From contig NC_133391.1 of NCBI RefSeq assembly GCF_047511655.1, forward strand, positions 131,534,906-131,598,905: a DNA stretch of 64,000 nt, written 5' to 3'. This DNA comes from Castor canadensis. Lineage: Eukaryota; Chordata; Mammalia; Rodentia; Castoridae. Below, in pieces: positions 1 to 11,214 of the stretch (positions within the stretch are counted from its first letter, which is position 1; every line of letters begins with the position of its first letter). A model generated the notes under the pieces. It made no database searches and was not told where the DNA came from. It was given only the letters and a program-made list of their open reading frames with translations. Position numbers and translations under genes: made by a program.

Positions 1-2054
1 GAATAAACTTAAACCATTAAAAAACTGATACAACTAGTCAAAGGGAAAAGAAGGAAGATGTGATGTTTGGAATTGAATGATCCTGAAAAGAAGAACGATC
101 CTGTTAAGGTCATACAAGAAAAAGTGAAAGTAAGACATGGCACCATCCACTTAGAAATAAATCCTGACTTATTTCTGAGGTATAGGCTTGAGTGGGATCT
201 TGGAACTAAATTTGGAGCTTGACAGTGAAGTCTGGAGAGGGAGGAGTAGTTGCCTAGTTGGAAACACTTAATTATAAATAAAATTTCTTCTGAAACATGC
301 CATGCATCATATGCACGATGCCAAAACATTGGAATGAAAATCAGAACACAGCACTAGTCGACAGATGTGTGCCTTACATCCATGCCATATGATGATGGTG
401 TCTTTGGAATGGGAGCTCCATTTGGCCAGGGAACAGAGTTCCGCTCTTTGGGACTTTCTTCTGTCCTCTGTTTTGCTGTTGTTGGCTTTGCTCCTGTCAA
501 GATCCAACTCCTTCTTCTTTCTGTTCTTGTTTTTCACTTAGCCTTCTTGAGTCTCATTTTCTCCTTTTAAGGGTCCAATGCCTGGACCATGGTAGGACTT
601 AGGAAATGTCTATTCAACTCCTTAACGTACCTTGGTTTCCAGCCAGCTAGTGGTAGGAATGATAATAGCAAAAGGGAGCTGATTTTCCTTTGGTCTTCTC
701 CCTTTGTTCTTAATGAGGTCACTCCTGGGAGAATCCTAGTCTCTCCCTTATCATTTAACTCTTCCTTCTTCCTCTCTGGGGGCTCCAGTATTCAGAATAA
801 TCACTGGAACATTATGTTCCTCTGAAACGTAGACGCATCTTTTTCTTTAGATCTCTGGGTATGGCAAGGCCCTCCATATTCCCTGATCATATTAAAATTA
901 TGGATAGACTCAGGAAGCAGCTTTTAATTTTCTTTTTGCGGTTTCCCAGCAACACAAAACTCTTATAAAACCACGAGATTTTAAATTTGCTCCAGAAAAG
1001 GAAGGCTTTAGGAAAAATTGGGAGGGCACCATAATTGAAGGCAAAGCTTGAGGGGAATCAAAAGAAGAAGATGGCAGAATGTAGAAGCAAGTAGACCCAC
1101 CGTGAGGTACTTAGAGAAGTTGATGGACATTAAGAAAGCTCGGGAAGGATGGAGTTCCCTGGAGCCTTTGAGGTTTCCCTCTGCTTCTCTGAGGTCCTGA
1201 AGCTTGGCCTCCAGAACGAATCCTTCCTCTTCCTGCTGGCAGCGAGGGTAAAGGTAAGGAAGAAGCCACTGATCACACCAAAGTCCTCCGAATTCATTTT
1301 CACCCAACACCACCGTTAGGCTGTTGTGTGACTTTCTTTGCATGGCTTAGGTTGCTCAGGTTCCTCGCTTGCTCCTAGCTCCCTACCATCGGAACTTGTT
1401 TCGTGGGGAGTCTTTCCGTCAGGACCTGAGGACCTGCTTCAGAGTTAAGTCCTATTAACAATGCAGTTGGTTATCCAGATTGTTCTAAATGATCAGATGG
1501 TCTGATGTTAACAAACAACATGTATTGGGATAAAAGGTTTCTGTTTTTGAGGTCACTGTGCCTTCACAGTTCATGATACAACTAAGCCAGCCTTGTAACA
1601 CCTGAAGCTTAAGAAGCAAGCAATCTCTTAGTCATACAAGGTGGACTTTATCTGATTGTAGATATACATGGCAGTTTTAAGAAGTACAGCTGCTTGGGTT
1701 TTTTTTTTTTAATAGTTGAGACCATTAATAAATCTTTCCTGATGTTTCTGATGCTCAGTGGTTTTGATTTAATTGGCTGCACTTAAAGTGTCTGAGCTTG
1801 AAAAAAAGTAGAGAAATGCATTAAATGAATACAATCAGATACAAATGGTTCAAAGTTACATTAAAATATCTGTATATCATTCTATTTAATGTACTGAACC
1901 CAGACTGTCAAAACCTGAAATAGAATAGTAATTATGTAGTCATTTTAAAAAATATGTTTCCAAAGACTATTTAATGCTCCATTATGAGTTGAAAAAAGCA
2001 GAGCAAAAAACTGTTTGAGAATGATCCCAATTTTGCAAAATGACTATATATTAT
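1..2054. other. Unassigned non-coding DNA at the left edge
   Basis: No gene or clear repeat was recognised here apart from short A/T tracts and the weak protein-like tract listed separately (829-1165). The open frames on both strands are short and mutually overlapping, with no convincing domain. A minus-strand frame at 1343-1008 has a coiled-coil-like charged stretch but matches nothing I know. The stretch could be an eroded repeat or retrocopy. Confidence 0.5.
829..1165 (+). other. Weak protein-like tract, unrecognised
   Basis: Three consecutive plus-strand frames read as charged, protein-like peptide if two one-base shifts are allowed. The pieces include SIFPDHIKIMDRLRKQLL, then KPRDFKFAPEKEGFRKNWEG, then TVRYLEKLMDIKKARE. 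A pyrimidine tract ending in AG lies just before the first piece (about 836-850), like a splice acceptor. No intact frame spans the tract, no poly-A tail or target-site duplication was found, and I do not recognise the protein. The opposite strand also looks partly protein-like, which weakens the case. It may be an eroded retrocopy, an old exon or chance. Confidence 0.15.
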
Positions 2055-2083
2055 ACACACACACACATACACACACACACACA
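2055..2083. repeat. (CA)n microsatellite
   Basis: About 29 bases of alternating AC, interrupted once by a T at 2068. Confidence 0.9.
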
Positions 2084-4341
2084 ATGGCAAACTGAAAAGA
2101 CTTGAAATTAATAAAGAAAAATTTAAATGACAATCAGTGATCACACAGGTGTTAGGATTAGGTATGAATTTAATTTTCTTCTGTGTATTTTTCTGCATTT
2201 TCTAAAATAGGCAACTGTCAATGTATTTTCACAGAGCTTCTTAAAAGGAAAACACCACAGACGAAAAGCAAATTAAAATGAACACACTCTAACTTTAAGA
2301 TTGAATCCCATTGCAAAGGAAGAGTCTCTGAAGTAAGGAAAAAGGCTACTGAACAGGAAGAAAGTGAGGAAGGCTAACTCAGTCAAGTCCTTGTATAGCT
2401 TTCTCTCGATAGCTCAGGTATTTTTCTTCCTATAACTGCAGCTAGACTCTCTAGAGCTGATTTCTTTTGAATTCTGGAAGGCAAGTTCCAGAACAAATCA
2501 CAAGAAGAATCAGGTTTGCTCCTGGCAAAGCAGCCCAGTTGGCATTGCCTTGATGAGCTGCAGTATTTGTTCCAGAGTTGCTGACTATACAAGCTGCTTT
2601 TTAAGCTATGTTTGGGCAGCCCTCCTGGTCTGGTTTTGTGTGGTGCCACTGTAGGCTTTCCTAGTTTTCTATGGTACACCAAGGGGCACACTAGAAAAGC
2701 TGTCTGGCTCTGTCATGGCTTACCATTGTCAGAGGATGAGTCTCTGGCTCCCTCCATCCTGACCGACTTTCAGAGTTGGCAATTGTTCCACAGTAATCTG
2801 TGGTGAGCTACCCCCCTTTTTTGTTCTTTGATATTCTCTTTTTCAGCTTATTCAGAACTTCAACTTTTATTCTGAGACCAAGACTGGCCATATGGTGACA
2901 CTTCTCTGAGGTGGCCCCAAAGGCTGATCCTCCAAAAGAAATGTGCACCTCATCTCCTGTATAGGCATGGCAGCCACACCCAGTGAGGTTGGCTCTTATG
3001 TAAAGGAGGTTGGGTTCACAAACAAGAATATGAGATTGAGACAAGGACAATTTCAAGGTTGGGATTAGAGGACTATATTATGTTCTTTTAGCTTGTTTCT
3101 GAGCCAAGGTTTTTTTTTTTTAATCAAGGCATACAAAGCAGTTGATGAAGTGGCTATAATTATTTTGGTGAAATAATTTCTCTCAAAATAATAATCTCTA
3201 TCATAGGTGCTGTGCTCAAGACATGAAAGTAACAAATATTTGTCCCAGATATAATTTTCAAAAGAGATAATGCATGTAAGTGCTTTGCCCAGTAAGTATT
3301 CAGCAAATGTTAACTCTTCATGGCTATCGGAGCACTGGGCTACCTTTCCTGTGCTGGAGAACAATTTTCATTCTAGAGGTGGTGGTTTGGTTTGCAGGAT
3401 AGAAATCTGTCTCAAGTTTTTCTGTCATTCATATTTTCAGCTCCTTACAAAGAACATTTTCTTTTACAGCAGTGGATTGGGGAAAGGGTAAAAGGAACAT
3501 GGTAGTCTGTAGTGATCTCTCATCCCAGTATTTCTGGGGTTTTTGTTTGTTTGTTTTGTTTGTTTGTTTTGACTCCATAGAAAGACTCACCTATACAACA
3601 ATCTGGAGAGAATTTCTCTTGATTAAGAGATGGGCTTCCCTCAGGTCTTTCCTGGATGTGGCCAATGACTTGATAAGATGGGTGCTTTGTTCCAACAATC
3701 CTCTTTCCCACTCAGTAGGTTCTTTACTCAGTTTTTTTTTCTCCTGTTCCTCCTCCTCCCTCATTCCCTGTCCCTCTCCTCTTTCTCCTTTTTTAAAATC
3801 TGGAGACTTGGAGATCTACTGCAGAAAGGATCAGAGCTCTGAAAAGATTGGAGGACACCTATCTGTCTTGGAAGAAAGCATTTATTCCATTTCATTGGAT
3901 GACAGGGATTAGCAGGATTAAGGTGGTAAATGCCTTCATTCATGTGTCTGTTATCTAGCAATAGAAATACAAAATTCAAAGATTCTGTACATCCTTGGCA
4001 AGGCTGCTTCTCTGAGCCTCTCCTCCACGGTGGGAGGAACCTGCATGGGTGGCTCCCTTAACCTACTAAAGTAGAGACATAAACAGACTCTCCCTCTTTT
4101 AGAGAGCTTCCTTTATGTCATGATTTTTCTTGAAATCATCCCTTCCCTCATGTTTTGTTACACTGGTTCCTCAAACTAGTGGATTTAGGGACTTCTTTTC
4201 TCTTTTTCTCTCCCCTTCCTTCTATATATTTTTTGTATTATATTTTATTTTGCAGGTATACAGTAATCATTCTTTCATTCATTGCCCTTTGTTTCTTTGT
4301 ACATTTACTTTGTGATAGCACCTTATTTCTAAACATAGGAC
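2084..4341. other. Unassigned non-coding DNA
   Basis: No gene or confidently identified repeat. There is a T-rich (TTTG)-type tract at about 3539-3571 and a pyrimidine-rich stretch at about 3730-3795. Open frames such as the one at 2691-2383 (minus) have no known domain. Confidence 0.5.
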
Positions 4342-4695
4342 AAAAATATTCTGTCTTGAGGCCAATAGGAGAAGAGGACCAGGAGCTAGAGAAAAGGTTA
4401 GTTCAAGAAGAATTAATTTAGAAGGTAAAACACATGCACAGGAAATCAATGCGAGTCAACTCCCTGTTTAGTTATCCTTATCTCAACTAGCAAAAACCCT
4501 TGTTCCTTCCTATTATTGCTTATACTCTCTCTTCAACAAAATTAGAGATAAGGGCAAAATAGTTTCTGCTGGGTATTGAGGGGGTGGGGGGGAGAGGGAG
4601 GGGGGCGGAGTGGGTGGTAAGGAAGGGGGTGGAGGCAGGGGGGAGAAATGACCCAAGCATTGTATGCACATATGAATAAAAAAAATATTCTGTCT
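4342..4695 (+). mobile_element. 5'-truncated L1 3' end with perfect target-site duplication
   Basis: A LINE-1 3' untranslated end on the plus strand occupies 4357-4680. It ends in a G-rich block, then a segment like TGTATGCACATATGAATAAA and a short A-run. The 15-base sequence AAAAATATTCTGTCT occurs at 4342-4356 and again at 4681-4695, exactly flanking the element, as expected for target-primed reverse transcription. Only about 324 bases were copied, so no coding part of L1 is present. The same 3' end occurs inverted at 5304-5710. The perfect duplication suggests a fairly recent insertion. Confidence 0.88.
4580..4644 (+). other. G-quadruplex-prone G-rich tract of the L1 3' UTR
   Basis: Many runs of three or more G separated by one to a few bases lie on the plus strand just before the L1 tail. 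G-rich polypurine tracts in this position are typical of mammalian L1 3' UTRs. The C-rich counterparts are at 5368-5430 and about 8025-8060 in the minus-strand copies. Confidence 0.75.
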
Positions 4696-5303
4696 CCTTT
4701 AAACCTCTTTGATTTTGTATTTCAGAACATGTCCATCTACTGTTGGAAACAATGCAGGAGACTAGTGGCCATTGCCCAGTGGCTGGTTTCCTTATTCCCC
4801 ATGGTGCCATCGTGTTTTCCCAATCATCTTAATTCATGGATCCTAAGAAGTAGTTCTTGCACTACTGTGTACCAGAATCACCTGTGGAGTTTTATTTAAA
4901 ATGCAGCTTCCTGGGTTATGACTCCAGAGAATCTAATTCAGCAGAGCTACAGGAGGCCCACACCACTTTGGGTGGTTCACAGAGTGAAATATGAGAAATG
5001 ATAAATTAATGATACTTGGAATTTGCATAGTTTTGACAGAGAAAAAGTATACAAAGAACAATTGGGAAATGATTACATAGAAAAATCACTTAAAAATAAA
5101 TCTAGTCATCTGTATTACATCTTATAATTGTAGCCAACAAGTATTGACTATAGGCCAAGATTGTACATGTTCTATAATTATAGTCAACAAACATTAGATA
5201 AGTACCCAAAAGTCTTATCTCAAGTATTATAAAAACAGTTTTTTGTAACAGTTGACTGATATCTTCCTGAGAATTCCTAAAGTCATGATGAATTTGAAAA
5301 TTT
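4696..5303. other. Spacer between two inverted L1 3' ends
   Basis: Unassigned AT-rich DNA. It contains a local near-repeat: 'attatagtcaacaa' type sequence near 5178-5191 resembles 'attgtagccaacaa' near 5127-5140. No gene seen. Confidence 0.5.
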
Positions 5304-5710
5304 CTTTTTTTTTTCTTTTTTTCTTTTTTTATTATTCATATATGCATTCAATGCTTGGGTCATTTCTCCCCCCTGCCCCCACCCCCTCTCTTACCACCCA
5401 CCCCTCCCCTTCTCTTTCCCCCCACCCCCTCGATACCCAGCAGAAACTATTTTGCCCTTATCTCTAATTTTGTTGAAGAGAGAGTATAAGCAATAATAGG
5501 AAGGAACAAGGGTTTTTTCTAGTTGAGATAAGGATAGCTATACAGGGAGTTGACTCGCATTGGTTTCCTGTGCATGTGTGTTACCTTCTAGGTTAATTCT
5601 TCTTGATCTAACCTTTTCTCTAGTTCCTGGTCCCCTTCTCCTATTGGCCTCAGTTGCTTTTAAGGTATCTGCTTTAGTTTCTCTGCGTTGAGGGCAACAA
5701 ATGCTTATAA
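5304..5710 (-). mobile_element. 5'-truncated L1 3' end, inverted relative to 4357-4680
   Basis: The element begins on the plus strand with an interrupted poly-T (5304-5330), followed by the complement of the same L1 3' end and C-rich block seen at 4357-4680, so it lies on the minus strand. It extends about 80 bases further toward the L1 5' side. Possible imperfect flanks are ATTTGAAAATTT-like sequence at about 5292-5303 and ATTTGAAATTT at about 5718-5728; this duplication is not clean. Confidence 0.85.
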
Positions 5711-6404
5711 CAATAACATTTGAAATTTGGATTAAAGTTTATGAATCAATCCATTCATTCAGAGCTCCAAGCTTGGGCCATTGCTGGGTTAATATCTGTC
5801 TTTACTTTCATTCCAGTGGGAGGAGGCAGAAACAAGCTCTCCATGCTAATTACAGAGTCATGAGCTGCACATAGTACTGTCATGGCTGGGCCTGTGAAGT
5901 GTATGGGAAGTGAGGTGAAGAAACAATTTTTTCAACCTGGCAGGAACCTTATGGACAATTCTCTAGTCTACCAAAAACTTACCTTACAAAGAATAAGTTG
6001 GGGCTCAGAATTAGGAAGACTTTGTATCTTCATTTGCATGAAAGGCCTTCCTAATCTACATCATGAGCTTTGCAAATGATACTGTGGGTTTTTCAGTGTT
6101 GTTTTCTTGTGTGTGTTTTTGTTTTGATATCTAAAGGAAAGAAAACTGTAAACATTACTATACTGTTTTCTTTACTTGTTTATTTTATGTAGTCTTTTGG
6201 TCTGAAATACCTTTGTCACTGGGACTGCTGTACCCATTTGCTTGCTGGGCTGTTTATACAGTTGTATTGATGAGCACACACATGCTTCCCACTGGGGACC
6301 ATCCCTGTAGAGCTGTGGATTTAGTGTAAGAGTTCAGATAGCTGATTTTACTTTGAGAGATCTTATTCCTTGTAGGGTGAGAAATTTGGGGAAAGGAGAG
6401 CTAA
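5711..6404. other. Unassigned non-coding DNA
   Basis: No gene, repeat family or regulatory array recognised. Confidence 0.45.
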
Positions 6405-6530
6405 AGCAACAACAACAACAAACAAAAGCAAACAAAAAGAACAAAAGAAAGAAATGACTCTTCATACCTCCCACTTCCCTCCCCTCCCCTCCCCTCCCCT
6501 CCCCTCCCCTCCCCTTCCCTCCCCTCCCCT
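6405..6530. repeat. A-rich (CAA)n tract and (CCCCT)n pyrimidine repeat
   Basis: A CAA-rich, A-rich tract (6405-6450) is followed by an almost uninterrupted CCCCT repeat on the plus strand (about 6477-6530), with one CCCTT variant in the middle. The complement is pure purine (GGGGA), a mirror-type homopurine run. Confidence 0.9.
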
Positions 6531-7893
6531 CTCTTTTCTCTCTTTTGTCCTGGAAAGAACTTTTAAACTGCATATTCCCACAGAATCCCAGTTGATTTGT
6601 GAGTGGGAGACTATAAGAACTACACCAGAAAGTAAGCAGGGATAGAATTCTTCCTTTAGGAGTGGAGTTCAAACAATTTCCAATTTTAAATCTCTGTCCT
6701 GGTGAGCTCTAATCTGAAGCTGACAGGGAATCAAAGGTTTTTATTGTTTATAGCAGAGCCCTTGACCATGTTATTTCTAAAACACAAACTACCTAACAAA
6801 ATTTAACCTGGGTGAAATGGGCAGTTTTGTGGTTTTGCTTAATCTAAGTGTTGGCATTTCATTTGTGGGTTCAGAGGATCAAAAAGATGATAAATGTTGG
6901 TAATCTGTCTTCTGAAGGAGCCACTTCTTTAAGCTCCACAGGGATCAGCAGTCTTTGCTTCCCCACTCTCACCAGAAAGAATGGGACCCACTAATTTGCT
7001 AAATATTTTCTCACCGATTCCCAGCTTTGTTTTGTTCAGTCATGAACTATTTGAAGAACACCTCACAGAACAAGTTAATTCATTCCCTGATGTACGGATT
7101 ATGGAGTGGGCAGGAGGGTACTTGGAAGTTGTTTATTGTGTGTGAATGTTTACCTTGCTGGAAGGTTAAGAGAATTAAAGGAATTAATTCACATGTTAAT
7201 ATAGCATGCTGAATAAGGGATAATTATTTTCCTATTTATAGCTGACAGTTTTGCACATATCATTTACTCTGTCTTGATTTCTCTCTCCTTAATCAGAATC
7301 ATGTATTTCAGAGACTCATTTGGTGAGAATTAGTGGAAATTTTGTGAAAGAGCCTCATACTAGTCTCTCAGTAGAGAACAAGAGTGATAAATGGGATCTG
7401 CCCCAAGGATCTGGGGATGCTCAGAGGGTCTAAACATGGGATTTTGGATCATTAGCTCTTTGTGCAGTCCTTCAGTTACCACTATTGAAAGCAGAGCAGC
7501 AATATGGCATACAGGACACTTAGAGACTCAACACAGGATGTGACCAAGAAAAGGAAGATTAAGCATATTTGGGAGATGAGTGAGGACACTCAGAGTGAGT
7601 GGATAAGAAAGAAGGCTTTCCAGGTCATGCATGGTTGGCTTGGCAGAAGTGATTTCAGTCAAAAGATATCAAGTAAGCAGGACCTCAAAAGCAAAGAATG
7701 CCATTTTTTTTGGTAGTATCTATGGTTTTATTTAGAGCACAAGCTAGACACATAGTAGGCAAAAATGGTTGTTATGGTGTTGTCTGTATAAGAGTGGGCT
7801 CTTATTCTCTTGGTTTCCTCAGAAATAGAACCTACTTTCTATTAGGCAACAAAAGCTTCAGCTCCAGAAATGATTTATGATCAGTCAATCAAC
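6531..7893. other. Unassigned non-coding DNA
   Basis: No gene recognised. A stretch near 7520-7700 resembles eroded L2 antisense ('gaaggctttccaggtcatg') but is too weak to call. Confidence 0.4.
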
Positions 7894-7941
7894 CATGAAT
7901 AAACAACCCAATAATAAAGTGTCCTAATATAAAACTAATTC
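7894..7941 (+). repeat. 48-bp direct repeat, left copy
   Basis: Begins CATGAATAAACAACCC and is identical over 48 bases to 8574-8621, exactly 680 bases downstream. The two copies bracket an L1 fragment. Confidence 0.9.
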
Positions 7942-7969
7942 CTTTTTTCCTTTAGGTTATATAAAGTTC

Positions 7970-8546
7970 TTTTTTTATTGTTTATTCATTTATTCATATG
8001 TGTATACATTGTTTGGGCCATTTCTCCCCCCTTCCCCTCCCCCTTCCCCCACTCCCCTTGCTTCAAGGCAGAACCTGTTCTGCCATCTTCTCCAATTTTG
8101 CTGACAAGAAATCATAAGAGATAATAAGAAAGACATAGCATTTTTGCTAGCTTGAGATAAAGATAGCTATACAGAGAGATTCCTAGCATTGCTTCCATGC
8201 ACAAGTGTATTACAACCTGAATTGGTTCATCTCTACCAGACTTCTTTACTGTTTCCCAGTCACCTTCCCATAGTGGCCTCTGTCAGTTTAAGATTACTTT
8301 ATTCACTCCTCTACAGTGGGCACATCAAACATGTTCAAGTTTTGGGTTTCCTACTTTTCCCTATTCCTCCTGTGTGCATTCTCCCCTTAGTGTGTGACCC
8401 ATGGACATATAATTTTTGGCTTTCTGATCCTGAATAACTTCACTTAAGATGTTGTTCTCCAGTTCCATCCATTTACTTGCGAATAACAAAATTTCATTCT
8501 TCTTTGAGGCTGAGTAAAATTCCATTGTGTATAAATACCACATTTA
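7970..8546 (-). mobile_element. 5'-truncated L1 with ORF2 C-terminus remnant
   Basis: Poly-T at 7970-7977, then the complement of an L1 3' end with a C-rich block (about 8025-8060), so the element is on the minus strand. Its 5' part (8543-8361, minus) still encodes a fragment resembling the L1 ORF2 C-terminus, with YTMEFYSASKKNEILLFASK followed by WMELENNILSEV. It is not a functional protein. The 3' UTR differs from the copies at 4.4 and 5.5 kb, suggesting another L1 subfamily. The element lies between the two copies of a 48-bp direct repeat, though about 27 bases separate each end from the repeats. Confidence 0.8.
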
Positions 8547-8573
8547 ATTAATTACACTTATTACATTGATTTT

Positions 8574-8621
8574 CATGAATAAACAACCCAATAATAAAGT
8601 GTCCTAATATAAAACTAATTC
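8574..8621 (+). repeat. 48-bp direct repeat, right copy
   Basis: Identical to 7894-7941. The preceding base (T versus C) and the following base (T versus C) differ, so the match ends sharply on both sides. Confidence 0.9.
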
Positions 8622-10060
8622 TTAATAATAGAACATCCCCCTTCCTTTTTTATTCATTATAAAGGATAAGAACTAGGAACTGGAAAGGAAATAATTAAAA
8701 TAGAATATATTGAATTCATATACATTTTTGCTATCTTGATATGCAAGGCTTAAGTGGCATTCTGAAGAGAAAAGTTCAGTTAATTATAATATTAGTTCAG
8801 ATGTTTGCTGTGACAAATAATAGAAGATCCAAATCAAAATGGCTTGAATGTTGGAGAAGATGAATTATCTTACATTTAACTACGTCACCATGTAGTATGA
8901 TTCCAGGGTTGGTCAATTTAGAGACTTGCTCATCTTCAGGATTTTGTACTTTCATCTTGATGTGACAGCTTTGTCCTCAGTTTAGAACTCCTCTCCCTCT
9001 GTGAATCTTCAGTTCATAATCTGTTTATGACATGTTATAATTCTTGAAGTTATTGATTATTTTACATTGATTATGTTATTTTACATTGATTAACATGACT
9101 GATTCCATAGCAGTTCGAGAATCTTAAACTCATCAGTAATATTTTTGACATCCCCCCAGGAAGTGCCTTACTTCTGTTAATGTTTTCTGTAGATGGTTAA
9201 TTTATGGTGCCTGAATTTTTGTTTATAGCTGACATAGAAGATGGAAGAGAAGGAGGAACATTGGAGATAAATCTGGGACTCTTAGATGAGGGTAAAGTTC
9301 ACTGAAATATGCAAAAGAAGAATATTAGGTTTTGTTGTAATTGTTAATGAAAACATAGTAACTGCTCAATATTCATGGCTAGATTACAAGACCTTATTAA
9401 TGTAATTATTACATTGCCACAACAATAAGCTGCATTATAACCAGTTCCACAGTATTTTGTGTGTTTAGATGCTATTTGGACCACAGAAGTAGTCCCAGGA
9501 CCTTTTTTGTTATTAAAGTAGGATTAAAATTGAAGAGTTCACCAGACCATATTTGGAATTCTCAACTTCTATAATGGCACAGGATTAAGAAACAGATGGA
9601 TGGAATATGAAAAGCTCAAAGCAGAAAAAAACTCATATGTTTAATTTTAAGTGGAAAATTTGGAGCAAGACAGGATACCCCAGGAGGGAATGATTGGTGT
9701 GGAAGCCATGTTTGTCACAGTCATGGCAGAAAGAATTGGAGATACTCTGGCTGTGCTCATATAGTTGAGAACAGAGGAAGGAGGAGGTGGCTGTGTGTTT
9801 GGGGGAAGGGCTTACCTGGATGAGTTTAGCAGTACAGTGGAGTGGATAAGAGTGTGGGTTCCAGAGTGAGGTAGCATCTTGGGAACGTCCCAGAATCTAC
9901 TTGTGCTTTGGCTTCCCTGTCTTTGTTAGTTTCCTCCAGAGATAGAATTAAGAAATGAGATTTCAAGATGCAAATACTGGGAAGCATCCCAGGCCACACT
10001 GTGTATAAGGGAGTGGGGAAAAAAGCAGGTGAAGAAAATGCAGCCAGTAAAGGGTAAGTT
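8622..10060. other. Unassigned AT-rich DNA, possible old LTR-like piece at its right end
   Basis: No gene recognised. A short tandem echo (TTTTACATTGATTA) occurs at about 9060-9094. From about 9917 the sequence (GTTAGTTTCCTCCAGAGATA and onward) resembles the unassigned LTR-like element at 30713-31090, but only weakly. Confidence 0.4.
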
Positions 10061-10280
10061 GGACCAGGCATGGTAGTGCACTTCTGTAATCCCAGCTACT
10101 TAGGAGGTAGAGACAGAGAAGAATTGTGGTTGGGGTACAGCCTGAGCAAAGTTAACGCAAGATCCTATTCAAAAATCCATCTAAAAAAAACCAAAAGAAA
10201 TGGGGGGCATGGTTCATGTGTAGAGTGCTTGCCTAGCAAGCTCAAGGCCCTGAGTTTAATCCCCAGTGTTGCCAAAAAAG
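10061..10280 (+). mobile_element. Composite SINE: B1-like unit plus ID-like unit
   Basis: The left half (10061-10185) is 7SL/B1-like, with a diverged start GGACCAGGCATGGTAGTGCA, then TGTAATCCCAGCTACTTAGG and an A-rich linker. The right half (about 10200-10275) is ID-like, with AGAGTGCTTGCCTAGCAAGC, then AAGGCCCTGAGTTTAATCCC. The 'TAATCCCAGC' and 'GCCTAGCAAGC...GGCCCTGAGTT' blocks are the diagnostic cores. This order matches rodent B1-ID dimers. Confidence 0.85.
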
Positions 10281-10614
10281 GGAACAAGCAGGTTACACTT
10301 GTAGGCAACTGGAGCTTACCCCACTGGGGAACTCTCTAAGTGAGTGTAGACCCCATGCCTCTGAGCCAACCCCTTGAGAGTCAGTCCTCTGGGCAGTGGT
10401 TGCAGGACTCTTCTGAAAGGGGTTGATTCTCTGGCACTTCTGGCCAAACTACTGCAGGAAAGTGGGCCATAGAGTCAGAGAACAGTTTCTGGCCAAGAGA
10501 AGCTGAGATGGGTCCTGGGGAGTCCTAACAGCCTGCACTAAAATGGGGAAGCCTGAGGAGTGAGGGTCAGGACCCTGGCATACCTGCTACCCTCCTTACC
10601 TAGCAAAGCCAGTT
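10281..10614. other. Unassigned DNA after the composite SINE
   Basis: Moderately GC-rich unassigned sequence. No gene seen. Confidence 0.4.
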
Positions 10615-10735
10615 GGTAATGATGGTATTTACCATGAGGACTACTTAGGAAAATTAGACACTCTCCACGCAAAGCTCTATATGGTATGTGGCATCAAATA
10701 GGCTCTTGATAACACACTTATTTAATTACTTATGT
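10615..10735 (+). mobile_element. MIR-like fragment
   Basis: Diverged match to the 3' half of a MIR SINE, ending in 'ggcatcaaataggctcttgat', which resembles the MIR 'gcacatagtaggcgctcaat' end. Confidence 0.35.
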
Positions 10736-11214
10736 TGGTATTAAAACTGGATTAATCCAGTTTGTTTGATGGAAACACCAAGTCAAGAGCTATCTGGTGA
10801 TACCCTCTGCTCATGTCCTATGATTGGTGATGAAGGAGCTGCTCGTTTGTTCCCGTTCTTGGACTGTGTGGGAATCTTAGGCCCGGTGCTGCAAGGTGCT
10901 CTCCCACTCTAACCTTGCCTGGTTATGTAGATTTACGTGCCACAGCAGACACATTTTGTTCCTTGAGCTATATACCTTCTGCTCTCCTGAGTTTGGTTGT
11001 AGCCATGGTAGACAGGGCCGACCCAGTGCTGCTGTCAGGGGTCAGGCACCTCAAGCGCCCACTGCAACACCTCTCACTGTCCTTGGGGATTTTTCCACAG
11101 CAAAGAAGACTGATTACAAGGGGACATATCATAAAAATGAAGACCTAGCCCTTATCCCTTGAAAGCTGTGGGGGCAAAGTAGAGACGGTAAAAATACAAT
11201 AGTTAAAAAATATG
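10736..11214. other. Unassigned non-coding DNA
   Basis: No gene recognised. Overlapping plus-strand open frames near 10896-11162 lack domains. Confidence 0.4.

Noticed and set aside
8361-8543. L1 ORF2-like peptide considered as a gene
   Set aside because: It is only the C-terminal scrap of a 5'-truncated L1.
9917-10055. LTR-like element matching 30713-31090
   Set aside because: Similarity is by eye, short and diverged; kept only as a remark in the region entry.
10200-10275. tRNA gene
   Set aside because: The tRNA-like box region belongs to an ID-like SINE module with an A-rich tail, as also at 30195-30309 and 37141-37251; no cloverleaf-forming intact tRNA was seen.
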